Assembly: GCA_030613445.1 (NCBI GenBank)
Contig: JAUWLY010000058.1
Span: forward strand, 1 to 11,459
Direction of reading: 5' to 3'
Length of the DNA stretch: 11,459 bases
Source: Candidatus Stahliibacteriota bacterium
GTDB taxonomy: Bacteria > Hydrothermota > Tepidihabitantia > SM23-42
This document shows positions 6,178 to 11,459 of this stretch, piece after piece. The translations under genes and the position numbers were made by a program. Within the stretch, counting starts at the first letter, position 1. Every line of letters begins with the position of its first letter. The notes under the pieces were generated by a model, which saw only the letters and a list, made by a program, of their open reading frames with translations, searched no databases and was not told the origin of the DNA.

Positions 6178-7423
6178 AATCCCCAAATCTTGGGTTAACG
6201 ATATTACTGTAGAGTGACCCGAAAGTATAAGTCAATCCAATACTCGAAAAGTAGTCATACTGCGTCGCTTGCTGCCTTATCTTCAGGATAATTTCCTCGG
6301 GCGTTAAATCCCTTTTTGGCAGTGAAATGCGATCATGTATCCAGGATCCATGCCCACTCACGCTCATTGAAAATCCTTTTATCAAATGCAAGGAGAGTCC
6401 ACCAAAGAGTGTGACCCGATTCTTAGTGAAATCATGGAAATAGTGAAAACCTGAGAGCGTAGTACTTACTGAACCCCATGGTTGTTTCGTATCCAATGTG
6501 GCTGAGATAGATTCATGAAACAGTTTTTCTTCAGTCTTATCATATATGGTTTCTTCGACGTAGTTATTGTAAACATAACCGATTTTGTATTTTATGCGTA
6601 ATTCCCTCCGTGTGGACTGGGAATACGGAAATATGTTGTACTCAAGCGCTGGATAGATAAAGAATCCAATATCCTTATTCCCATATGTTGACGAGTATAT
6701 ATCATAACCAGCTGCTGTTGACCAGTGTTCAGTAATGCTCTTTACAATAAAAGTACCGGCTCCATAGCCCTTTGTCACACTCGATATCGTGGTTGTATCA
6801 TCGATCTCAAAGCGGTTTCTGTCATAATCGTAATATGCTGACGTTTCAAGTTTCCATTCATCAGTAATCCTGGACGCTGACACGGTTGCAAATGTTGAAA
6901 TATAGCTGCTCAACTGTTCACACCGTAAATAAGTGTGTACACTTGTGCTGAATACCCAATTATTCCATCTATCAACCGCAACCATAGGTCGTGTCTTTTC
7001 TATCGATGAAATCTCGATATCATCAGCAATCGCAGTCTTTGCAATATATCTCATGAGTCCGAGCTTCATTTTCTGAACGAGTGCTTTCCTGATTCTATCC
7101 TCGCTATCCTGAGTTTCCGATACAAAACAAAGCGTATCATTCTTCCCCTCGAACCTCTGCTGTCCAATGAAAGTAAGGGTATGTTCAATACCTTCACTTG
7201 CTGTCTCGCGCGTTGTTATTAATATATGAACATCAGCAACTGCTCTATCTATAGCATGGTTAACAAAAGGTATCTCTTGCTTGATAAACTTCAAATCGCA
7301 GTCTTCACAGTCAATATAAACAGCAGGAGCAATTGTGAGCGAATCACCTGATTCTTCTGAGAACGCGAGAGAAATAAACATGAGTACGCCTACAGCACTG
7401 AGTGTACACCTTAAATACTTCAT
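6176..7423 (-). CDS. Outer-membrane beta-barrel protein with N-terminal CxxC-containing domain
   Basis: 415 residues. A signal peptide (1-22, cleavage after AFS) is followed by a compact N-terminal domain with CEDCD at 39-43, PFVNHAIDR (52-60), ADVHILITT (63-71) and LTFIGQQRF (83-91). From about residue 170 come long amphipathic strands typical of a barrel (STFATVSAS, PALEYNIFPYSQSTRREL, SVSTTLSGFHYFHD, GLTYTFGS), ending in NPRFGD. I recall this two-part layout, including the ADVH block and the NIFPYSxSTRR strand, from hypothetical proteins in Gemmatimonadota and other FCB lineages, without known function. In those I remember the motif as D-C-x-x-C-D, as here. The ATG at 7423 has AAGGAG three bases upstream and follows the methyltransferase stop by seven bases, so it is co-transcribed with it. 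Confidence 0.75.
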   Translation of the reverse strand: MKYLRCTLSAVGVLMFISLAFSEESGDSLTIAPAVYIDCEDCDLKFIKQEIPFVNHAIDRAVADVHILITTRETASEGIEHTLTFIGQQRFEGKNDTLCFVSETQDSEDRIRKALVQKMKLGLMRYIAKTAIADDIEISSIEKTRPMVAVDRWNNWVFSTSVHTYLRCEQLSSYISTFATVSASRITDEWKLETSAYYDYDRNRFEIDDTTTISSVTKGYGAGTFIVKSITEHWSTAAGYDIYSSTYGNKDIGFFIYPALEYNIFPYSQSTRRELRIKYKIGYVYNNYVEETIYDKTEEKLFHESISATLDTKQPWGSVSTTLSGFHYFHDFTKNRVTLFGGLSLHLIKGFSMSVSGHGSWIHDRISLPKRDLTPEEIILKIRQQATQYDYFSSIGLTYTFGSLYSNIVNPRFGD

Positions 7424-7430
7424 ATACTCC

Positions 7431-8219
7431 TTATCGACGTGTTCCGACTACGATATTAGGTTCCACACCGAGTTGACGTGCCTTTGCAGGTATCGACAAA
7501 TCGGCTGACGAATAACTGGCGATATATCGTAATCCTGCATGATCGAGCATAGCTTTCAGCTCTGGTATTGTATAGCAACGTATAATTTCGTTAGCATGAT
7601 AGCCTGATTCTGATTTAGGTTTTATGATTGTTCCATCTTTTTGAATAATAAAAGCGGTTCCTTGATATGTATTAGTCTCGTGATCAAACCATGTTTCATT
7701 CAGTTCCCAGCCATCTTCTATTTGTCGCCAGGTTTTTGTACGCTTCCCCGCCTGTTTTCTGGTAACAAGCATCATGAATATCTTTCCCTCTGATTTAAGC
7801 GCCTGTCTGATTGAACTCAGTAGTTTCTGATTTTCCTCATCACTAAAAAAACCAAATGTACCGCTAAGTATCACACATATGTCAAACTCAGAATCGTATT
7901 TGATAGCGCGCATATCACCAACAGTAAAAGTATTGCTAAGGCTATTTTCTTTGAATTGTTTTTTCGCATATTCAATTAACGATGGTGCAATATCAATTCC
8001 AACAACCTCATAACCTTTTTGAGCGAACACTTTGGCCTGGTCACCACCACCACACCCTAAATCGAGCACCCGGTTTCCAGGTGATAGCTCACATACATGT
8101 TCAATAAAGTCGACCAATTTCCTGTCCCATTCAAAAATTCCAGGTATTTTATGTCGGTCTGTTATACGCCAGTAATAAGCCCAGAAATCATTCCAAGATT
8201 TTTCCATGATTTTTAGCAC
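7431..8219 (-). CDS. Class I SAM-dependent methyltransferase
   Basis: 262 residues with the Rossmann-type methyltransferase core: motif I VLDLGCGGG at 51-59, the acidic SAM-ribose residue in VVGIDI near 76, motif II-like GDMRAIKYD (101-109) and a motif III/IV strand CVILSGTFGFF. The N-terminus (WNDFWAYYW) and C-terminal half (aromatic, with ETWFDH and an RCYTIPEL segment) form the substrate cap. It belongs to the Methyltransf_11/25-like superfamily; the substrate cannot be read from sequence, and a small molecule is more likely than nucleic acid or protein. The start is GTG, fixed by AAGGAAGG six bases upstream; the next ATG (8207) is too far from that site. It is 26 bases after the GNAT gene and 7 before the barrel gene. 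Confidence 0.85.
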   Translation of the reverse strand: MLKIMEKSWNDFWAYYWRITDRHKIPGIFEWDRKLVDFIEHVCELSPGNRVLDLGCGGGDQAKVFAQKGYEVVGIDIAPSLIEYAKKQFKENSLSNTFTVGDMRAIKYDSEFDICVILSGTFGFFSDEENQKLLSSIRQALKSEGKIFMMLVTRKQAGKRTKTWRQIEDGWELNETWFDHETNTYQGTAFIIQKDGTIIKPKSESGYHANEIIRCYTIPELKAMLDHAGLRYIASYSSADLSIPAKARQLGVEPNIVVGTRR

Positions 8220-8225
8220 AGTAAT

Positions 8226-8233
8226 CCTTCCTT
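8226..8233 (-). promoter_or_regulatory. Ribosome binding site selecting GTG 8219
   Basis: AAGGAAGG is six bases before GTG 8219 and eighteen before the in-frame ATG at 8207, so the GTG is the supported start of the methyltransferase. Confidence 0.65.
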
Positions 8234-8245
8234 ACAGAATAAATA

Positions 8246-8716
8246 TTATTTCACTAATAAAAGTTCCATGTAACTTGCTCCGTTGACAGGATTATAGCGA
8301 TATGGCTTTATCTTCTTGAAACCGAGAGATTTATAGAGTGATATAGCTGTTCTCATCGTATCAATAGTATCCAATCTCATATGTTTGTACCCGATAGCGC
8401 GCGCTATCTCAATTATTCTAACTGACATCGCCCGTCCGATTCCTTTGCCGCGGAAGTTCGGTCGCACATACATCCTTTTCATCTCGCAAATTCCTTGTCC
8501 GAGTTTTCTCAAACCAGCGCAACCTGCAATACTTTTTCCATAAAAAGCCAATAACAAACAACCGTCAGGTACGGCATACTCACCAGGTAACTTAGCTAAT
8601 TCCTTTTCAAAGTTCTGAAAATCCAGATTAAAGCCCAATGATTTTTCATATTCCTTAAACAGCTCCCTAATGCAATCAAGATGTTCCGTTGATTCAACTT
8701 GAATAAGTTCAATCAC
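8246..8716 (-). CDS. GNAT-family N-acetyltransferase
   Basis: 156 residues, the usual length for a single GNAT domain. The acetyl-CoA pyrophosphate loop is clear: MYVRPNFRGKGIGRAM at 82-97, with R-x-x-G-x-G/A at 89-94. Downstream come the motif B-type segment LYKSLGFKKI (127-136) and a C-terminal strand with SYMELLL. The N-terminal FKEYEKSLGFNLDFQ resembles the general acyltransferases annotated only as GNAT. The acceptor amine is unknown. The start is GTG 8716 with a modest AGGT eight bases upstream, ten bases after the O-methyltransferase stop, which suits translational coupling. It sits in the middle of the cluster read from 10378. Confidence 0.85.
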   Translation of the reverse strand: MIELIQVESTEHLDCIRELFKEYEKSLGFNLDFQNFEKELAKLPGEYAVPDGCLLLAFYGKSIAGCAGLRKLGQGICEMKRMYVRPNFRGKGIGRAMSVRIIEIARAIGYKHMRLDTIDTMRTAISLYKSLGFKKIKPYRYNPVNGASYMELLLVK

Positions 8717-8726
8717 AGATCACTAC

Positions 8727-9317
8727 CTACAACTTTTGACAGACTAATTCGCCGCTGCCAATCGGTACAACCAATGCGTCAACGCGCATATCATCAAGTA
8801 CATACTGAACCATATTATCAAGTATTTCTTTGTGACTGATCACATTATCGGCAACTAAAATACCCCCACTAACCATATTTGATACCACCTTTTCATAACA
8901 ATCTTCATAAACTTCTTTTTCAGCATCAAGAAAACAAAAAGATACATCCTTATAACTATCCAGGTACTCCCGGGCATCACCCTGGACTAGTTCTATGTAT
9001 CTATCTACACCAGCTCGCTCAAATGTCTCATGTGCGAACCGCGCTTTTTCTTCAATAATCTCAAATGTTGTTAATTTTCTGTCGAGTTTCATGCATGCTA
9101 AGGCTATCCAAAGTGCAGAATACCCCCCACTTGTTCCAATTTCTAAGTATGTACCCTCTGGTGCGCTTGCTGCCAGAAGAGCAAGGAATTTCCCAGTCTC
9201 TGGTGGTATCTGTCGCAAACGTTGCATTGGTGGCGTATTTTCCTTATTTTGTTTCTGACTTAACTTCTCTAAATACGACATTCTTTCTTTTATTGCCTTG
9301 GGAATATTATGGAACAT
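8727..9317 (-). CDS. Caffeoyl-CoA-type O-methyltransferase (class I, metal-dependent type)
   Basis: 196 residues from ATG 9317. It shows the O-methyltransferase family-3/24 pattern: a helical N-terminus with RLRQIPPETGKFL, motif I YLEIGTSGGYSALW (57-70), TTFE near 83-86, GDAREYL (113-119), then FLDAEKEVY with the putative metal ligand Asp131, and VADNV with Asp157-Asn158. The last two match the Asp...Asp-Asn metal triad of catechol/caffeoyl-CoA methyltransferases. It would methylate a hydroxyl of a small, perhaps phenolic, substrate; the bacterial role is unknown. The start at 9317 is two bases after the ferredoxin-like gene's TGA. A TTG at 9362 in the same frame would overlap that gene by 43 bases, and its extra 15 residues are not typical of the family. 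Confidence 0.85.
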   Translation of the reverse strand: MFHNIPKAIKERMSYLEKLSQKQNKENTPPMQRLRQIPPETGKFLALLAASAPEGTYLEIGTSGGYSALWIALACMKLDRKLTTFEIIEEKARFAHETFERAGVDRYIELVQGDAREYLDSYKDVSFCFLDAEKEVYEDCYEKVVSNMVSGGILVADNVISHKEILDNMVQYVLDDMRVDALVVPIGSGELVCQKL

Positions 9318-9319
9318 TG

Positions 9320-10378
9320 TCAATCGATTAAACCACGGTTTTTCAACCGTTTGAGTTCCCAAGCTGCAAAATCCTCAGTCGGATGCACGATTTCAGCATC
9401 AGGCTTTTTTTGTAGTTGTACTGCATCAGTGGTGCATCCTGTCACACACAATCCGCAACCAATACATTTTTCACGATCAACAATAGCAATCCCATCCTCT
9501 TCTCTGATAGCATTGACCTGACACCGTTCAATACATATACCACATCCCGTACATTCCTCAAAGTCAACAACTGCATAATAATTAGCATAAGCGACTGATT
9601 CTGCGATCCCATAATCAGTAATGCCTCGCAGTATACCACAGCAGCAACCACAGCAATTGCAGACATAATAAATGTCCTTTGCTGTATTACTCACGGTGTG
9701 GACTAATCCTACCTCTTCAGCCTTATCAAGAATTCCCAGAGCCTCTTCTTTGGAAATAGTATTAGGATGAACAGGACGCAGGACCGGGGAAAAATTAACA
9801 CACATCTTGACCGGAAAATCGCACTTACGGTTTTCAAGAAGGTCTTGTTGCACACGACAGATGCAATCACGCACACGAAAAGATTTACACGCCTCAAGCA
9901 TTGCCCGAACATCATCATAAGGTAGCACGTGTTCAGACTTCACGCTACCGTGCGCTGGTATAACACGGTGCAATGCAGGTTGAGGTCTCATAATACCTAT
10001 TGCACCACCATCAGCCATGTAATCCTCACAAAGATGGGCAAATTCATGGTCCATTTCGTCAACAAAGGCTTCGAAGATACCCACAATAAATGGCGCTAAT
10101 CTGAAACGAAATTCGCGGTCCTTTTTTGACAACCACACAAAACCCCGTTTAGCTAATGCCATGAGTCTTTTCTGTACAACATCTGCTTCCAAACCGATCT
10201 GCTCAGCAATTACCGCGGCAGTCTCCATGGTGCCGGTAAGACAAGACGCAAGCCGTGCCTCGTCTTCGGAAAACATCTTCTGCAGCATCGGTATCTCAAT
10301 ATTCGAGGGTGTCCGCGGAAACCCATTCGGTAACTTATTTAAGGCGTCAGCAAGTTTCTCGAAAACTTCATCCGTCAT
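9320..10378 (-). CDS. Winged-helix/4Fe-4S ferredoxin-like protein with cysteine-rich centre
   Basis: 352 residues in three parts. Residues 30-95 look like a winged-helix segment (IAEQIGLEADVVQKRLMALAKRGFV, then charged wing FRFRL). The middle has CIC at 172-174, Cys186, Cys193 and a dense run CNCCGCCCG at 240-248. The C-terminus has two bacterial-ferredoxin motifs, Cys276-279-282-286 and Cys305-308-311-315, each able to hold a [4Fe-4S] cluster. There are 21 cysteines in all. I recall this architecture in anaerobes as unnamed 4Fe-4S proteins; the DNA-binding-like start may be a dimerisation or structural module. It probably carries electrons or binds a further metal centre in the cytoplasm, with no signal peptide. 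Start: ATG with GAGG seven bases upstream. First gene after the promoter-like sequence at 10409-10436. Suggests anaerobic or low-oxygen metabolism. Confidence 0.85.
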   Translation of the reverse strand: MTDEVFEKLADALNKLPNGFPRTPSNIEIPMLQKMFSEDEARLASCLTGTMETAAVIAEQIGLEADVVQKRLMALAKRGFVWLSKKDREFRFRLAPFIVGIFEAFVDEMDHEFAHLCEDYMADGGAIGIMRPQPALHRVIPAHGSVKSEHVLPYDDVRAMLEACKSFRVRDCICRVQQDLLENRKCDFPVKMCVNFSPVLRPVHPNTISKEEALGILDKAEEVGLVHTVSNTAKDIYYVCNCCGCCCGILRGITDYGIAESVAYANYYAVVDFEECTGCGICIERCQVNAIREEDGIAIVDREKCIGCGLCVTGCTTDAVQLQKKPDAEIVHPTEDFAAWELKRLKNRGLID

Positions 10379-10408
10379 CCACTATCCTCATTAAATAATT
10401 CACAAGCT

Positions 10409-10436
10409 ATTATACAATAGGTGAAGCCCGAGTCAA
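10409..10436 (-). promoter_or_regulatory. Sigma-70-like promoter for the 10378-5253 cluster
   Basis: On the - strand TTGACT (10436-10431), 16 bases, then a perfect TATAAT (10414-10409). Transcription would start near 10402, giving a leader of about 24 bases before ATG 10378, which carries the GAGG ribosome binding site. It lies in the 67-base gap after the SAT-like gene. Confidence 0.65.
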
Positions 10437-10441
10437 CTGTA

Positions 10442-10462
10442 GGTATCATAGATCGAGATACC
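10442..10462 (-). repeat. Inverted repeat across the stop codon of the SAT-like gene
   Basis: GGTATC and GATACC, six perfect pairs around a 9-base loop, span the TGA at 10448-10446. No U-run follows on the - strand, so it is not a standard intrinsic terminator. It lies six bases upstream of the -35 box for the next cluster, so a protein-binding or transcript-end role is possible. Confidence 0.3.
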
Positions 10463-11033
10463 AGATGAGCATAATTTCGTGTCCGACCTTGGGATGTCCG
10501 GCATATGCGTAACGGTTGATTTCACCCAGTCGACAGCCCTGTTTTGCATAGAATCGACAGGCTGGCACATTCACATTCTGGGTCTCAATCTTCAGCTGCC
10601 TGCACCCCTGTTCTTTAGACCAGTTTGCTGCGTGATAAAACAACTCTGTCCCAATTCCAGAGCGCCTGAAATCAGGGTGTACACGGATATCCCATAATAC
10701 TGCAAGGTCTTTGCGACCAGCCAACATGTGCACGCCAGATGTGTTAAAAGCTACAACCGCACCTCCAACATGCTGATTTTCACATGAGGCGATAAAAAAT
10801 CCCCAATTACTGACGTCAAAACGCTTGGGCCATCGTTTGGGTCGTTCACTCTCCTCACAATCGTCATAATCCTTTATATATGGACGTTCAAGCTTTTTCT
10901 CACGCAGTTTGATACCACCGAGTCCATCATTGATTAAATCGAGTTGGAACACTGATGTAACCTCGAATGCAATCGGGATTTCTGCATACTGAGAAAGCAT
11001 ATCAGCGCTGACCTCTTTTATTTCAATGGGCAT
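10446..11033 (-). CDS. GNAT acetyltransferase of the streptothricin-acetyltransferase (SAT) type
   Basis: 195 residues. GNAT core: LWDIRVHPDFRRSGIGTEL at 113-131 contains the R-x-x-G-x-G acetyl-CoA loop, and ETQNVNVPACRFYAKQG (150-166) closely follows the ETQ-x-NVPAC-x-x-YAK-x-G signature I know from SatA/Sat4. The early segment RPYIKDYDD (50-58) parallels the P-Y-x-K-D-Y of those enzymes, and the end (IMLIWYL) fits too. Characterised relatives acetylate the beta-lysine amine of streptothricin. A genomic copy in an environmental bacterium may have a different substrate, and resistance should not be inferred. The N-terminal region is longer and more charged than in SatA. Start: ATG with AAGGAG eight bases upstream. 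It is 89 bases from the upstream gene; no convincing promoter was seen there. Confidence 0.8.
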   Translation of the reverse strand: MPIEIKEVSADMLSQYAEIPIAFEVTSVFQLDLINDGLGGIKLREKKLERPYIKDYDDCEESERPKRWPKRFDVSNWGFFIASCENQHVGGAVVAFNTSGVHMLAGRKDLAVLWDIRVHPDFRRSGIGTELFYHAANWSKEQGCRQLKIETQNVNVPACRFYAKQGCRLGEINRYAYAGHPKVGHEIMLIWYLDL

Positions 11034-11122
11034 ATTTAAATCTCCTTCAAGCCTCTCATTTTCTCGATTACGTCAGTACATTAGTCCAATTCGCTTCCCT
11101 GTCTTTTTTTTCCAAATACCTC
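11034..11122. other. Intergenic gap before the SAT-like gene
   Basis: Holds AAGGAG for ATG 11033 and, at 11119-11124, an AGGAGG directly after the preceding stop with only a TTG three bases away (see findings). No consensus promoter or terminator hairpin was seen. Confidence 0.4.
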
Positions 11123-11459
11123 CTAATTATAACCAGGTACTGTTTTAAGGTCATTGAAAAACAAATCCTTGTCTTCTTTCTTCTTAATTTGTTCCCCAGC
11201 TTCCTTTGCTAACTTGATGTACCTCTCGCAATCTGACTTATCTCCAACTACAGCGTGCGCTCTTGCCATTGCTTCATAAGCAAAAGCAATATCGAAATCT
11301 CCAATATTGTGCTCTTTGCAGATATCCAAACACCTCCCAGCATGATATAATGCTGATTGAGGTCTGTTCAGAACCGAATATACGCGGGAAATCTGCCATT
11401 CACCGCGCTCAAATTCAACAGGTGTGCCAATCTCACCCCAGTGAAAACGAGAAGCATGA
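11123..11459 (-). CDS. 3' end of an uncharacterised helical (TPR-like) protein, start outside window
   Basis: The - strand frame is open from the window edge to a TAG at 11125-11123, giving 111 visible residues. The sequence has HASRFHWGEIG, GEWQISRVYSVL, ALYHAGRCLDICKEH and AFAYEAMARAHAVVGD, a helix-turn-helix series with small residues at TPR-like positions, then a Lys-rich end. I recall the same sequence of blocks (HASR-x-HW, GEWQISRVY, C-x-x-IC, FAYEA-x-ARA) from short hypothetical proteins of many phyla, with no known function. A TTG at 11329 is only an internal codon, not a start. It is transcribed toward the SAT-like gene, 89 bases downstream. Confidence 0.65.
   Translation of the reverse strand, partial: HASRFHWGEIGTPVEFERGEWQISRVYSVLNRPQSALYHAGRCLDICKEHNIGDFDIAFAYEAMARAHAVVGDKSDCERYIKLAKEAGEQIKKKEDKDLFFNDLKTVPGYN

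Noticed and set aside
8995..9331. + strand frames of 87-88 codons opposite the O-methyltransferase
   Set aside because: They are antisense shadows of a gene with clear methyltransferase motifs.
9318..9362. TTG 9362 as start of the O-methyltransferase
   Set aside because: It overlaps the upstream gene by 43 bases, has only a weak GAGG at a long distance, and adds residues not expected in the family.
7431..11033. A biosynthetic gene cluster or resistance island
   Set aside because: No core synthase, transporter, regulator or mobile element accompanies the methyltransferases and acetyltransferases; co-location alone is too weak.

Overview
The window looks like an AT-leaning (about 40% GC by eye) chromosomal contig from an uncultured Gram-negative-type bacterium, plausibly of the FCB/WOR-3 (Stahlbacteria) or Cloacimonadota kind. 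The reasons are a beta-helix surface protein with a FlgD-like/T9SS-like C-terminal domain, three predicted outer-membrane beta-barrel proteins, strong AGGAGG-type ribosome binding sites and ordinary TGA stops. The phylum assignment is inference. No tRNA, rRNA, CRISPR array, insertion sequence or phage gene was seen.

Layout. (1) Bases 1-1248, + strand: the 3' part of a secreted right-handed beta-helix protein with a very regular 31-residue repeat and a C-terminal sorting-type domain. Every other gene is on the - strand, converging on it. (2) 1300-5197: an envelope gene cluster, in transcription order a TPR lipoprotein, an uncharacterised secreted protein with an HTSHGS motif, a small beta-barrel, a CreD-like inner-membrane protein and a two-TM protein with a periplasmic domain. 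A promoter-like sequence (TTGACT-16-TAGAAT) lies just before it. (3) 5253-10378: a second cluster, beginning after another promoter-like sequence with the same geometry (TTGACT-16-TATAAT). It holds a winged-helix/iron-sulfur ferredoxin-like protein, an O-methyltransferase, a GNAT acetyltransferase, a class I methyltransferase and two outer-membrane beta-barrel proteins, with gaps of only 2-26 bases between the first five genes. A 24-codon ORF with a perfect Shine-Dalgarno sits between the two barrel genes. (4) 10446-11459: a streptothricin-acetyltransferase-like GNAT gene and the 3' end of a gene for an uncharacterised helical (probably TPR-like) protein.

How the genes may work together. Cluster 2 is topologically coherent: lipoprotein, secreted enzyme-like protein, outer-membrane barrel and two inner-membrane proteins span the whole envelope, so a shared envelope-maintenance role is a reasonable hypothesis. 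Cluster 3 mixes soluble small-molecule or redox enzymes with two barrels. Its gene order suggests co-transcription but not an obvious single pathway. The least explained items are the HTSHGS protein, the CreD-like gene without creBC nearby, the cysteine-packed ferredoxin-like protein and the short ORF at 6088-6162.
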